A stretch of 64,000 nt of DNA from JBBSHE01 sp038253325 (GCA_038253325.1 JBBSHE010000014.1:1-64000); one strand, 5' to 3'; shown: positions 27,722-36,720, numbered from the stretch's first letter. Numbers and translations are program-made. Notes: generated from the letters alone by a model not told the origin.

Positions 27722-28864
27722 TCACCGGAGTGCGGAGAGTCGCCGGACTGCCTCGTCGAGCACGGCATCTTGTTTGCAGAACGCCCAACGCACGAGCGGT
27801 TTACCGACATCCACGTTGTCGTAGAACACTACGTGCGGGATCGCTACCACGCCGCACGCAGCCGGCAGGTCGCGGCAGAACTGCATCCCGTCGTCGTAGC
27901 CCAACGGGCGGACGTCGGTGGTCACGAAGTATGTGCCCTGCGGGACGAACACGTCGAAACCAACGTCCGCGAGGCCGGTGCAGAGCCGGTCGCGCTTGCC
28001 CTGGAGGCTCCGGCCGAGACTGTCGTAGTATGCGTCCGGCAGCGCGAGCGCCTGCGCAATCGCGGGCTGCAACGGTGCACCGGAGGTGAACGTCAAGAAC
28101 TGCTTGGCGGTGCGCACGGCGTCCAGGAGGTCCGGTGGTCCGATGGCCCACCCGACCTTCCAGCCGGTGAACGAGAACGTCTTCCCACCGCTCGATATCG
28201 TCACGGTCCGGTCGGCCATGCCGGGAAAGGCGACCAGCGGCCGATGGACCGAGTCGTCGAACGTGATGTGCTCGTACACCTCGTCGGTAACGACGATCAG
28301 GTCGTGTTCGACCGCGACCGCGGCGACGGCCTGGAGCTCGGCGTCGGTCAGTACGGTGCCCGTCGGGTTGTGCGGACTGTTGACCAGGAGGACCTTCGTA
28401 CGCTCCGTCACGGCGGCTCCGAGAGCGGCCGGGTCAAGCCTGAAGTCCGGCGGCCGAAGCGTGACCGGGACCCGGACACCGCCCGCCATCGCGATGGTGG
28501 CCGCGTAGGAGTCGTAGTACGGCTCGAGCGCGATCACCTCGTCGCCGGGTTCGACCAGTCCCAACATGGCGGCGGCGATCGCCTCGGTGGCGCCGGTGGT
28601 GACGAGGATCCCGTCCGGGTCGACGTCGATGCCGTAGAACCGCCGCTGGTGCGCCGCGATGGCGGATCGCAGCGCAGGCACGCCCGGCCCCGGTGCGTAC
28701 TGGTTGGCTCCTCCCCGCAGCGCGGCGACGGCCGCCTCGATCACCTGGTCTGGCCCGTCGGTGTCCGGAAACCCCTGTCCGAGGTTCACGGAGCTCGTCT
28801 GCTGCGCCAGCTCGGACATCTCCGCGAAGATCGTCGTGCCCAGCCCGGCCAGCCGACCGGCCAT
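27722..28864 (-). CDS. PLP-dependent aminotransferase (DapC-like, class I/II)
   Basis: 380 residues if started at ATG 28864 (MAGRLAGLGTTIFAEMSELA), which fits the length of homologues; GTG 28906 would add 14 residues, and neither has a good ribosome site. Class I motifs: NLGQGFPDTDGP near 27, NQYAPGPGVPALRSAI near 53, NSPHNPTG near 160, DEVYEHITFDD near 192 and the PLP-lysine loop SSGGKTFSFTGWKVGW near 225. It resembles mycobacterial DapC (N-succinyldiaminopimelate aminotransferase) and related kynurenine/methionine aminotransferases; the substrate cannot be fixed. Confidence 0.88.
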   Translation of the reverse strand: MAGRLAGLGTTIFAEMSELAQQTSSVNLGQGFPDTDGPDQVIEAAVAALRGGANQYAPGPGVPALRSAIAAHQRRFYGIDVDPDGILVTTGATEAIAAAMLGLVEPGDEVIALEPYYDSYAATIAMAGGVRVPVTLRPPDFRLDPAALGAAVTERTKVLLVNSPHNPTGTVLTDAELQAVAAVAVEHDLIVVTDEVYEHITFDDSVHRPLVAFPGMADRTVTISSGGKTFSFTGWKVGWAIGPPDLLDAVRTAKQFLTFTSGAPLQPAIAQALALPDAYYDSLGRSLQGKRDRLCTGLADVGFDVFVPQGTYFVTTDVRPLGYDDGMQFCRDLPAACGVVAIPHVVFYDNVDVGKPLVRWAFCKQDAVLDEAVRRLSALR

Positions 28865-29004
28865 CCGGGCGCGGTGTCGGCTACCCGGTATAGACGCGCC
28901 GGTCACGATGCCGCTTCGTCGTGGTCGTTCACGATGTGCATTGTTCCCGCCCGCCGACGCTCAGCGCGAGCAGTGTCCTTTCGCCGACCCGATCGCCCTC
29001 GCGG

Positions 29005-29195
29005 TCAAGCTGGGCTGAGAGGCCGGTACGCGAGCATCCGCCCCGTCACCGTGGCCCCGATCGCGCGCACGGGCAGGTGCCCCGGACTGTTGAACGTTAT
29101 CCGTTCCCTAGTCCCAGGCGACTGTCCAACGAATGCCCGGGCGGGACCGCCGCGGCCATCGCTGCAACCACCCGGCGGGTGACACGAATCCTCAT
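29005..29195 (-). pseudogene. Possible decayed secreted-protein gene
   Basis: An ATG at 29195 has an excellent GGAGGGG site five nt upstream and starts a signal-peptide-like MRIRVTRRVVAAMAAA, but reading stops at 29097 after 32 codons. A neighbouring frame continues to 29005 with TFNSPGHLPVRAIGATVTGR, so one frameshift would restore a longer product. The rest of the 560-nt gap 28865-29428 holds nothing I recognise. Confidence 0.3.
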
Positions 29196-29415
29196 CCGAG
29201 CCCCTCCGTCTCGATCCGGGAGCAAGCAGAGCATCCGACGGATGCTCAAGACACGGGCCCGTGTCCCGCCGAGTGCGATCTTCACCTGAGGTTGGGACGG
29301 CAGTTCCACGATCCACGCACTCTTTGTGGGTCTGTCCGGTACAGCAAGGTGTCCGCCTGATGATGTGGACCGTCAACATCGGAGGTCCCGAGTCGTCCTG
29401 TCCCAGCCAGCGGCT

Positions 29416-29421
29416 TAGGGT
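29416..29421 (+). promoter_or_regulatory. -10 element TAGGGT, leaderless pyrE
   Basis: TAGGGT is seven bases before the ATG of pyrE and no ribosome site is present, indicating a leaderless transcript. Confidence 0.5.
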
Positions 29422-29428
29422 GTCGTCC

Positions 29429-29965
29429 ATGTCCGACCGCGAGTTGCTCCGTTCGTACATCCGCGACAAGGCCTTCATCCGTGGCGATTTCGTCTTGTCG
29501 TCGGGCAAGCGGGCCGACTGGTACCTCGACCTGCGCAGGATCAACCTCGACGGCGAGGCCGCACCCGTCGTCGGCCGGGTCATGCGGGAGGTGACCGCCG
29601 GGATTGCGTACGAAGCGGTCGGTGGGCTCACGCTCGGCGCCGACCCCTTGGCGACGGCGATGATGCACGCAGCCGCGACCGCAGGCGACCACATCGACGC
29701 CTTCGTCGTGCGCACGGAGGGGAAGGCACACGGCTTGCAACGCCGGATCGAGGGCCCCGACGTGAGGGGACGCCGGGTGGTGGCCGTCGAGGACACATCC
29801 ACCAGAGGCACGTCCGTGATGATGGCCGTCGAAGCCCTTCGCGACGAGGGCGCCGACGTCGTCGCGGTCGCCGTCGTCGTCGACCGTGGTGCACGTGGGC
29901 ACATCGAGGCCGCCGGGCTCCCGTACCTCGCGGCCTTCGAGATGGAAGACCTCGACCTGATCTGA
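29429..29965 (+). CDS. pyrE: Orotate phosphoribosyltransferase
   Basis: 178 residues from ATG 29429. Joins orotate and PRPP to form OMP in pyrimidine synthesis. It begins MSDRELLRSYIRDKAFIRGD, has the SSGKRADWYLDLRRI region near 25, GGLTLGADPLATAM near 68 and the PRPP-binding motif VVAVEDTSTRGTSVMMA near 117. The length agrees with actinobacterial PyrE (about 180). It converges on the aldolase gene with only 8 nt between the stops. Confidence 0.93.
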   Translation: MSDRELLRSYIRDKAFIRGDFVLSSGKRADWYLDLRRINLDGEAAPVVGRVMREVTAGIAYEAVGGLTLGADPLATAMMHAAATAGDHIDAFVVRTEGKAHGLQRRIEGPDVRGRRVVAVEDTSTRGTSVMMAVEALRDEGADVVAVAVVVDRGARGHIEAAGLPYLAAFEMEDLDLI

Positions 29966-29973
29966 CGGAAGAC

Positions 29974-31014
29974 TCAGCCGGGGGCGCCGACGCTGGTCCC
30001 GGCAGAGCGCAGGCTCTCACACGCCTCAACCACTCGAGCCGCCATCGACGCCTCGGCGGCCTTGCCGTACGACCGCGGGTCGTACGTCTTCTTGTCGCCC
30101 ACGTCTCCGTCGACCCTGAGCACGCCGGAGTAGTTGGTGAACATGTGGTCGGCCACGGCCCGGGTGAATGCGTACTGCGTGTCCGTGTCGACGTTCATCT
30201 TGACGACGCCGTAGTCCAGCGCCTCCCGGATCTCGCTCAGCGTCGAGCCGGATCCACCGTGGAAGACGAGGTCGAACGGCTTCGCGTCGTCATCCAGACC
30301 GCGCTCCTTGGCAACGGCTTCCTGCGCCTGCTTCAGGATCTCGGGACGAAGCTTGACGTTCCCCGGCTTGTAGACGCCGTGCACGTTGCCGAACGTCAGC
30401 GCCGTGAGGTAGCGGCGATGCTCGTCGACGCCGAGCGCCTCAGCGGTGCGCACTGCGTCGCCCGGCGTCGTGTACAGCTTTTCGTCCATCGCGCCCACCA
30501 CGCCGTCCTCCTCACCGCCGACGACGCCGACCTCGATCTCGAGGATGACGTTCGCAGTCGCGGCGAGCGCGAGCAGCCCCCGTGCGATCGAGAGGTTCTC
30601 TTCGAGAGGTACGGCGCTGCCGTCCCACATGTGTGACTGGAAGTACGGCAGCCCGCCGGCGCCGACGCGTTCCGTCGATGCCTCGAGCAACGGGCGTACG
30701 AATCCGTCGAGCTTGTCCTTGGGGCAGTGGTCGGTGTGCAACGCGACGTTCACCGGATACTTCTTTCCGACCTCGGCGGCGAACGCCGAGAACGCCAGTG
30801 ACCCACTCACCATGTTGTTGATGGTCGCGCCGGACAGGAAGTCGGCTCCACCGGTCGACACCTGGACGATCCCGTCGCTCCCGGCCTCGGCGAAGCCCCG
30901 AAGTGCGGCGTGCAGCGTTTGGGACGACGTCACGTTGATCGCCGGGTAGGCGAACCGCCCGAGCTTTGCCCGGTCCAACATGTCGGCGTAGACGTCGGGG
31001 GTGGCGATCGGCAT
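29974..31014 (-). CDS. fba: Class II fructose-bisphosphate aldolase
   Basis: 346 residues. Zinc-dependent cleavage of fructose 1,6-bisphosphate to the two triose phosphates. Active-site blocks: NVALHTDHCPKDKLDGF near 90 (catalytic Asp and zinc His), SHMWDGSAVPLEEN near 127, EIEVGVVGGEEDG near 157, TFGNVHGVYKPGNVKLRP near 208 and LVFHGGSGS near 250. It starts at ATG 31014. It is separate from the DUF3151 gene that often neighbours fba in actinobacteria and is found here at 36.7 kb. Confidence 0.97.
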   Translation of the reverse strand: MPIATPDVYADMLDRAKLGRFAYPAINVTSSQTLHAALRGFAEAGSDGIVQVSTGGADFLSGATINNMVSGSLAFSAFAAEVGKKYPVNVALHTDHCPKDKLDGFVRPLLEASTERVGAGGLPYFQSHMWDGSAVPLEENLSIARGLLALAATANVILEIEVGVVGGEEDGVVGAMDEKLYTTPGDAVRTAEALGVDEHRRYLTALTFGNVHGVYKPGNVKLRPEILKQAQEAVAKERGLDDDAKPFDLVFHGGSGSTLSEIREALDYGVVKMNVDTDTQYAFTRAVADHMFTNYSGVLRVDGDVGDKKTYDPRSYGKAAEASMAARVVEACESLRSAGTSVGAPG

Positions 31015-31160
31015 CGTGGCTCCGTCCGTTCAAGGCTGTCCCGCGCGAACCCTCGAGCAAGGCCGGCGCGCTGGCACGTTCAACCGCCAGTATCTCGCGC
31101 CGCGCGACCGTGTGCACCAGGCGGCTGGGCAGGCTTCCAACGGCTGACGGTCTGCGGAGG

Positions 31161-31322
31161 TCGGGTTACGACATCGTCGGCAACCTGGACGAGCTGCTAC
31201 CCGCCGGGGTGGCACCCGTAGATCGCATGCCGGCCAGTGTGACGGACTCGAAGCTGTTGGACGCAGCGCTCGGCACCATCGCGACAATGTTGTCCGCGCA
31301 GCGCGACGTCACCATCAGCCGG
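31161..31322 (+). pseudogene. C-terminal remnant, sulfotransferase-like
   Basis: The plus strand encodes SGYDIVGNLDELLPAGVA then MPASVTDSKLLDAALGTIAT, which resembles the tail of sulfotransferase-like or related actinobacterial proteins (GYDVVGDLDDLLP ... VTDSELLDAAL). There is no upstream coding part before 31161 and the frame runs on into unrelated sequence. I see no intact gene in the 500-nt gap 31015-31513. Confidence 0.35.
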
Positions 31323-31513
31323 AACGAATGGCGTGCCAGGGCGCGGGCATCGGTCAACCGTGCTCAGACCCTGCGGCAGTGTCTGCAGCGGGCCCGGTTC
31401 CGCGCAAACCGTACGTCTGCGGATTCGTCGCGAACCGCCCCATCGGCTGGATCGACGCGCCTCCGCTTGTTCGCGAGCAGGTGGGCGTCGCGCGTGCTGG
31501 GGGGAGGTTGACC

Positions 31514-32239
31514 TCATCCGACATCCAGCGCCGCCGGGTTCGGTACCGGTGGTCCGGTTTCGGCCGGCCGGGGCAGGGCGTGCTGGCGGACCCACGTGTG
31601 CATCGCGATCGCGGCTGCCGCGCCCGCGTTGATCGATCGGGTAGAGCCGAACTGGGCGATCGAGAGGGTTACCTCGCACACTGCTCGTACCGGGGCGGAC
31701 AGCCCCGGACCCTCTTGGCCAAAGACGAGGACACACGCGCGCGGCAGCGATGCTTCCTCGACCGGAACCGCACCGGGCAGGTTGTCCACGCCGACGATCG
31801 GTAGTCCTTCGTCGGCCGCCCACGCGGCGAGCTGGGTTCCGTTCTCGTGATGGCTCACGTGCTGGTACGTGTCCGTCATCATCGCGCCCCGCCGGTTCCA
31901 CCGTCGCTGGCCGACAATGTGGATACCCGCTGCGTTGAACGCGTTGGCGGTCCGGACGACAGAACCGATGTTGAAGTCGTGCTGCCAGTTCTCGATCGCG
32001 ACGTGGAAGGGATTCCGACGGCTGTCGAGGTCGGCGACGATCGCGGCGTGGTGCCAGTACCGGTAGCGGTCCACGACGTTGCGTCGGTCCCCGGTCGCGA
32101 GCAGCTCAGGGTCGTACCGCTCGTCGCTCGGAAGGGGACCCTCCCATGGCCCGACGCCGACCGCGCCCCTCGCGAGCGCTTCCCCTGCGGGCGGTGCGTT
32201 CGCGTCGGGCGGCCGAACGACGGGCTGGCTGCTCCCCAT
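31514..32239 (-). CDS. TrmH/SpoU-family RNA 2'-O-methyltransferase
   Basis: 241 residues from ATG 32239. The three SPOUT motifs are clear: NIGSVVRTANAFNAAGIHIV near 92, VLVFGQEGPGLSAPV near 175 and LSIAQFGSTRSINAGAAAAI near 198, forming the knotted SAM site. It methylates a ribose in tRNA or rRNA; the exact target is not predictable. The first 50 residues are a Pro/Ala-rich extension. It is divergent from the dedA gene with an 84-nt gap. Confidence 0.88.
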   Translation of the reverse strand: MGSSQPVVRPPDANAPPAGEALARGAVGVGPWEGPLPSDERYDPELLATGDRRNVVDRYRYWHHAAIVADLDSRRNPFHVAIENWQHDFNIGSVVRTANAFNAAGIHIVGQRRWNRRGAMMTDTYQHVSHHENGTQLAAWAADEGLPIVGVDNLPGAVPVEEASLPRACVLVFGQEGPGLSAPVRAVCEVTLSIAQFGSTRSINAGAAAAIAMHTWVRQHALPRPAETGPPVPNPAALDVG

Positions 32240-32311
32240 CGGCCCAGCGTATTCGTCGGGCGCGGCGTCATGGTGTGACGTGGCGTGGTCGGCGCGTACG
32301 ACGACCGCGGC

Positions 32312-32317
32312 TACGCT
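32312..32317 (+). promoter_or_regulatory. -10 element TACGCT, leaderless dedA gene
   Basis: TACGCT is followed by six bases and the GTG at 32324; no ribosome-binding sequence is present. Confidence 0.45.
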
Positions 32318-32323
32318 CGAGCC

Positions 32324-32980
32324 GTGACCACCACGGTGCTGGCATTGCCTCTCATCCCGGACCCGCAGCAGATCATCGACCGGTTCGGATCGTACGCACT
32401 GTGGGTGGCCCTCGTCATCGTCTTCGTAGAGTGTGGGCTGTTCGTCTTCTTCATGCCGGGTGACTCGCTGCTGTTCACGGTCGGTCTGGTGGTCTCCCAG
32501 CAGCACAACGTTGGCGCTCCGATCTGGGTTGCCTGCATCCTGCTGAGCGCGTCCGCGATCGCGGGCAACATCGTGGGCTACCTTGTCGGGCGACGGGTCG
32601 GTACGTCGCTGTTCAAGGACGACGCTCGGTTCCTCAAGACCAGGTATCTCGAGCAGACGCACGCGTTCTTCGAGCGGTACGGGAACCAGGCCGTCGTGCT
32701 GGCTCGGTTCGTCCCCGTCGTCCGAACGTTCATCACCATCCTCGCCGGCGCATCACGGATGGGGATGCGGCGATTCGTCGCGTACAGCGCTGTCGGTGGC
32801 GCGATCTGGGCAACCGGGGTGACCCTGCTCGGATACTGGCTGGGTCAGATCGAGTTCGTCCGTGTCCACATCGAGCTGATCCTGATCCTGCTGGTCGCGG
32901 CGTCCGTCGTCCCGATCGGCTTGGAGTACCTGCGCCGCCGAGCCAGCATCAAGGGGTCACCCCGCGAGCGCGACCTCTGA
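32324..32980 (+). CDS. DedA-family membrane protein
   Basis: 218 residues from GTG 32324. DedA family proteins act as lipid (undecaprenyl-phosphate or phosphatidylethanolamine) flippases or in membrane homeostasis. Features: FGSYALWVALVIVFVECGLF near 20, the conserved MPGDSLLFTVG, a re-entrant helix, GNIVGYLVGRRVG near 75, and FARFVPVVRTFITILAGASRMG-like sequence near 120 with the essential Arg residues. Several membrane helices are predicted. The last 24 nt overlap the end of the convergent znuB gene. Confidence 0.88.
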   Translation: MTTTVLALPLIPDPQQIIDRFGSYALWVALVIVFVECGLFVFFMPGDSLLFTVGLVVSQQHNVGAPIWVACILLSASAIAGNIVGYLVGRRVGTSLFKDDARFLKTRYLEQTHAFFERYGNQAVVLARFVPVVRTFITILAGASRMGMRRFVAYSAVGGAIWATGVTLLGYWLGQIEFVRVHIELILILLVAASVVPIGLEYLRRRASIKGSPRERDL

Positions 32981-33844
32981 GGATTCGCCGCGCCCGGCGG
33001 GCTTGCGGAGTGCCGCATATCCACGGCAGGCGAGGTAGATGAGGAATGAGATCGTCGTGACGTAGGGGCTGATCGGGATGCTGGTCCCGAGCGCGACCAA
33101 GATCCCGCCGACCATTGCGCAGAGTGCGAAGACCACCGACAGGACTGGCACCCATAGCGGTGACGCGGTCACCTTCAGCGCCGCTGCTGCCGGCGTGCAA
33201 AGCAGTGCCAGCACGAGCAGCGCCCCGACCACCTGGATCGAGACGGCGACCGTGCAGGCGAGCAGCAGCATGAACAGCGGACCGAGCAGCCGCACGGGAA
33301 CGCCGCGGGCAACGGCGAGGTCGGGGTCGACGCTTGCGAACATGAGCGGACGCCAGACGGCCGCGAGCACGGCCAGGACGGTCACGGAGGTCGCGACGAG
33401 CGAGCGGAGTGAGCCGTTGTCGATAGCGACAATTTGACCGGTCAGCAACCCGAACTTGTTCGCGGCCCGGCCGTGATAGAGCGCGAGGAACAAGATCCCG
33501 AGACCGAGACTGAACGGCACCACGACGCCGGTGATCGAGTTCCGGTCGCGAGCCCGGCTGCCGAGAACGCCGAGGACGAGCGCAGCGCTCACCGACCCGA
33601 CGAACGAGCCGGCCACGACACTGCCGCCGAACAACAACGCGCCGGACGCACCGGCGAACGAGATTTCACTGATGCCGTGGACGGCGAACGGCAGGTCGCG
33701 GGTGATCACCAGGACGCTGACGACACCGCCGACGAGACCGAGCAGCGCGCCGGCGATGATCGAGTTGCGTACCAGGGGTAGCAGCTCGCTGTAGTCTGCG
33801 AAGTTGAAGATGTCGTGCCAGGACACGTCCGCGGACTGCATCAT
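32957..33844 (-). CDS. znuB: Zinc/manganese ABC transporter permease
   Basis: 295 residues with about eight membrane helices. Family blocks of the ABC-3 metal permeases are visible: LVGGVVSVLVITRDLPFAVHGISEISFAG (near 38-66), NSITGVVVPFSLGLGILFLAL and IQVVGALLVLALLCTPAAAA (near 208). It overlaps znuC by 4 nt (ATGA), so the three transporter genes are one operon running leftward. The permease passes the metal delivered by the lipoprotein ZnuA, driven by ZnuC. Confidence 0.9.
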   Translation of the reverse strand: MMQSADVSWHDIFNFADYSELLPLVRNSIIAGALLGLVGGVVSVLVITRDLPFAVHGISEISFAGASGALLFGGSVVAGSFVGSVSAALVLGVLGSRARDRNSITGVVVPFSLGLGILFLALYHGRAANKFGLLTGQIVAIDNGSLRSLVATSVTVLAVLAAVWRPLMFASVDPDLAVARGVPVRLLGPLFMLLLACTVAVSIQVVGALLVLALLCTPAAAALKVTASPLWVPVLSVVFALCAMVGGILVALGTSIPISPYVTTISFLIYLACRGYAALRKPAGRGESSEVALAG

Positions 33845-34674
33845 CGCGTTCCTGCCGGGTTGATGTGCCCGTGCCCGGCGGATGCGTCCGGATGGTGTGC
33901 ATGCTGGTCGTCGTCGGCACCCACGACGATCAGCCGGTTGTGCCGCCGGATCACCTCGACCGGAGCGCGATACAGCTCGGACAGGACTTCGGACGTCATC
34001 ACCTCCGACGGCGACCCCAGCCGGAACTTGCCGTCGATGATGTACAGCACGGAGTCCGTGACGGCGAGGATCGGGTTGATCTCGTGCGTAACGAACACGA
34101 CCGCCGTCTCATGCTCGCGTCGCCGCCGGTCGAGGAGGTCGACGATGACTCGCTGGTGGTGCAGATCCAACGAAAGCAGCGGCTCGTCACAGAGCAGCAC
34201 CGCAGGGTCGGTCGCAAGTGCCTGGGCGATCCGCAGCCGCTGCTGCTCGCCGCCGGAGAGCTGGCCCAAGGGAACACTTGCGAACGAGCTGGCTCCGACG
34301 TCGCCAAGCAGGCGGTCGACCGTGGAACGATCGCGTCTGCGGTGGCGGAGAGGGGGACCCCAGCGATGTCCGTCGAGGCCGAGCTGGACGAGGTCCCTAC
34401 CCCGCAACGGGACGTCGGTGTCGAAGCCTTTCTGCTGCGGGATGTAGCCGACTCGATGGTTGCCACGGCGGACGGTTCTTCCGTCCACCTCCGCCCGCCC
34501 GGACGACAGCGGGGTGAGACCAAGGAGCACTCGGAGCAGGCTGGTTTTCCCGGAACCGTTCGGTCCGAGGACCGCGACGAACTGACCCGGCTCGACGTCG
34601 AGGTCGAGACCAGACCAGAGGGTCCGGTCGTCGTACGACAATGTGGCGGCGGTCAGCCGGACGGCGGCGGTCAT
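33841..34674 (-). CDS. znuC: Zinc/manganese ABC transporter ATPase with His-rich tail
   Basis: 277 residues. Nucleotide-binding motifs: Walker A GPNGSGKT near 38, Q-loop VGYIPQQKGF near 76, signature LSGGEQQR near 140, Walker B AVLLCDEPLLSLD near 160 and the switch His in FVTHEI near 194. The last 20 residues (DDDQHAHHPDASAGHGHINP) are unusually rich in His and Asp, suggesting metal sensing or storage. It overlaps znuA at its start and znuB at its end by 4 nt each. Expected to be Zur-controlled. Confidence 0.9.
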   Translation of the reverse strand: MTAAVRLTAATLSYDDRTLWSGLDLDVEPGQFVAVLGPNGSGKTSLLRVLLGLTPLSSGRAEVDGRTVRRGNHRVGYIPQQKGFDTDVPLRGRDLVQLGLDGHRWGPPLRHRRRDRSTVDRLLGDVGASSFASVPLGQLSGGEQQRLRIAQALATDPAVLLCDEPLLSLDLHHQRVIVDLLDRRRREHETAVVFVTHEINPILAVTDSVLYIIDGKFRLGSPSEVMTSEVLSELYRAPVEVIRRHNRLIVVGADDDQHAHHPDASAGHGHINPAGTR

Positions 34675-35585
34675 CGGGCGCTCAATGCAGTCGTGATAGC
34701 GGCCAGGTTCTGCCTCATCCAGGTCAGGTAGGTGGCGTCCGGTGGAAGGGTTTCGGTGACCGGAACGACCGGGATGGCGGCAGCCTTGGCGGCGGCCAGG
34801 ACCTCGTCGGTGATCGCACCGCTCGTCTGCTCGTTGTAGGCGAGCAGACGCACCCGGTGCTCCTGGAACAGCTGGAGGGTCTCTTCGAGGACCGAGACGG
34901 AGACGTCAGCGCCGTCCTCGACCGCCCTGCTGAAGGCACGCGGTGTCGCGTTGCGCGCGCCGATCGCGCCGAGCATGTACAGGGGTAGGGCCTCGGTGAT
35001 CGCCACCGGGACACCGGTGAACCTGCCACTCAGGTGGCGCTCCCTCGCGGCCAACGCATCGACGGAGGTGTCAAACCTCGTCAGGTTCGCGCGGAAATAC
35101 CGGGCGTAGGAGGGCTCGCGTCTCGCGAGGTCTGCGGCGAGTGCGGCGGCGACTCGTTTGACGGCGGTGAGGTCGAACCAGACGTGTTCGTTCAGATCGC
35201 CCGATGCGTCGGGCTTCAGTCCGGAGATCGAAACCGCGTCGAGGACGGTTGCGGCACTGTTGCTTGCCCTCAACAGCTGGCCGACGAAGTCGTCGTACCC
35301 GCCGCCGTTCTCGATCACGATGTCGGCCTTGGCGGTTTCCAGAGCCGTTCGAGCGTCCGGTTCGTATGAGTGAGGGTCCTGATCCGGCTCCGAGAGGATC
35401 GACGTGACAGCAACCTGCTTGCCTCCGATGTCGCCTGCGATGGCACCCCACACGTCGGTCGAGGCAACAACCCTGATCGTCCCCGGGGCGAGGCGGTCGC
35501 CCGAGCTGCAGGCGCTCAGGAAAGCAGCGACGACGGCGAGCACCACCAGGACACCCGATCGCTGCTCGGCGGATCCCTGTCGCAT
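34671..35585 (-). CDS. znuA: Zinc/manganese-binding lipoprotein
   Basis: 304 residues from ATG 35585, which has AAGGACG upstream; a longer reading to 35633 is less likely. The signal peptide ends in a lipobox LSAC (near residue 26), so it is a membrane-anchored lipoprotein. Cluster A-1 metal-binding signatures: QDPHSYEP (His, near 70), NEHVWFDL (His, near 130) and ITEALPLYMLGA (near 198), then the domain-2 FQEHRVRLLAYNEQTSG with an acidic ligand later. The His-rich loop typical of some ZnuA is absent. Starts the operon behind a Zur-like site. Confidence 0.88.
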   Translation of the reverse strand: MRQGSAEQRSGVLVVLAVVAAFLSACSSGDRLAPGTIRVVASTDVWGAIAGDIGGKQVAVTSILSEPDQDPHSYEPDARTALETAKADIVIENGGGYDDFVGQLLRASNSAATVLDAVSISGLKPDASGDLNEHVWFDLTAVKRVAAALAADLARREPSYARYFRANLTRFDTSVDALAARERHLSGRFTGVPVAITEALPLYMLGAIGARNATPRAFSRAVEDGADVSVSVLEETLQLFQEHRVRLLAYNEQTSGAITDEVLAAAKAAAIPVVPVTETLPPDATYLTWMRQNLAAITTALSAR

Positions 35586-35660
35586 GGCTCGTCCTTCGTC
35601 CTCGTCGATCCAGACGCGGGACCGCGTACTCACACCGCCACGGATGGCCCCGTCACCGCG

Positions 35661-35689
35661 ATCTTAATGATAATGACTGTCATGTTCAA
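35661..35689 (-). promoter_or_regulatory. znuA promoter with Zur/Fur-like operator
   Basis: On the minus strand TTGAAC (35684-35689) and TAAGAT (35661-35666) are separated by exactly 17 bp. The spacer and -35 carry a palindrome at 35668-35688, TGATAATGA-CTG-TCATGTTCA, seven of nine arm positions symmetric, close to the Zur consensus. The transcription start would fall near 35654, about 70 nt before the znuA ATG. Confidence 0.8.
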
Positions 35690-35998
35690 CTCCTCCGTGC
35701 AGGTCCAGGCATCGCAACAGAGTGGGCCCGAATCACACCTGTGCCGCTGGCGTCGTCCACAGGATCCCGCCCCGCACCCGCCGCCGAGGTACGTGATGCG
35801 TACCTGAAATCGACGAATTTGGGTTGCGAACCCGTACTTCGGCAGAAGGGGGACGCCGGTGGAGGGTCGGCGACTGGTTGTCGGCCAGCGCTCTACGTCC
35901 TGGACGACTCCGACCTCCGGACCGTTGGCCCGATGCGCACATCGTGGCGCCAACGCCACACGAGGACGGACACGTCGCGAGACGTTGCGGGGATGCAC
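35690..35998. other. Unassigned gap between znuA promoter and vapC
   Basis: 309 nt without a supported gene, RNA or repeat. Short open frames exist on both strands but none has a ribosome site or recognisable product. Confidence 0.5.
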
Positions 35999-36376
35999 TC
36001 AGGACTCCTGGTCCTCGTGGTGTGCGAGTCCGAGCTGAGTGGCAGTCGACCCGAGTCGTCTGTCGCGAGTCCACAAGGCCGCGCCCGTGGTGAGCAGCGT
36101 CGCGGCGAGCAGATGCGCGTCGACGTACCCGATGCCTAGCCCGGACAGGTGTCGGTTTTCGATCAGTTCCAGGACTTCGACGTCTGTCGCGGTCTTCGCT
36201 CGCGGAAGGTTGTTGAGAAGACCGAGTATCTCGCTGCGGCGAGACAGCAGGCCGAGCGCCAGCTCGCCGATCACCCACGGATGGCCCAGCACGTGACCGT
36301 CCTGAAGCAGCGTCGCGAGTTTCGGCTCGCCAACCCTGAGGTGATCGATCCAGATCGAGGTGTCGACGAGAATCAC
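35999..36376 (-). CDS. vapC: PIN-domain toxin, VapC family
   Basis: 125 residues. PIN RNase signature: MILVDTSIWIDHLR with the first catalytic Asp at residue 5, GHPWVIGELALGLLS near 32 with the second acidic residue, GLGIGYVDAHLLAATLL near 80-95 with the third Asp, and LWTRDRRL near 100. VapC toxins cleave specific RNAs, often initiator tRNA or rRNA. Its start overlaps the antitoxin stop by 4 nt, the normal type II arrangement. Confidence 0.9.
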   Translation of the reverse strand: MILVDTSIWIDHLRVGEPKLATLLQDGHVLGHPWVIGELALGLLSRRSEILGLLNNLPRAKTATDVEVLELIENRHLSGLGIGYVDAHLLAATLLTTGAALWTRDRRLGSTATQLGLAHHEDQES

Positions 36377-36570
36377 GCAGGTTTCGTCTGACGTCTCGGG
36401 CTCCCCTGCGCGCCGGGTTCGCTCCCGGCCAGTTGAGCCAGGCGGCGTGCGCTCTCGCGCTCGATCAATGCGCGCAGAGCCTGGCGAACCAAGGCGCTCT
36501 TCTCGCGAGTTCCGGTCAGGCGCTGTGCCTCCAGGATCAGGTCATCATCCAGAGCAAGCGTCGTTCTCAT
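36373..36570 (-). CDS. vapB: Antitoxin, VapB family
   Basis: 65 residues from ATG 36570, with GGAGGCGGG directly upstream. MRTTLALDDDLILEAQRLTG then KSALVRQALRALIERESARR is the ribbon-helix-helix antitoxin fold; the rest (LAGSEPGAQGSPRRQ) is a flexible tail that would wrap VapC. Upstream at 36596-36607 is a palindrome, catcgtacgatg, a candidate autoregulatory operator. Confidence 0.88.
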   Translation of the reverse strand: MRTTLALDDDLILEAQRLTGTREKSALVRQALRALIERESARRLAQLAGSEPGAQGSPRRQTKPA

Positions 36571-36595
36571 CCCGCCTCCGTGGCACGTCGATCAG

Positions 36596-36607
36596 CATCG
36601 TACGATG
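36596..36607. promoter_or_regulatory. Palindrome upstream of vapBC
   Basis: A perfect 12-bp palindrome, catcgtacgatg, 26 nt before the vapB start. TACGAT within it (minus strand) could also be a -10. Typical placement for a VapBC operator. Confidence 0.45.
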
Positions 36608-36720
36608 ACGATACACGTGTCAGGTACTTCCCTGGTAGCGGATCGGCGACTGCGACGGCTTCGGTGAGCCGGGCCGCCAGGATCGCACGCGCCGTCGGCG
36701 AGCATCGACGAGGCCGGCTG

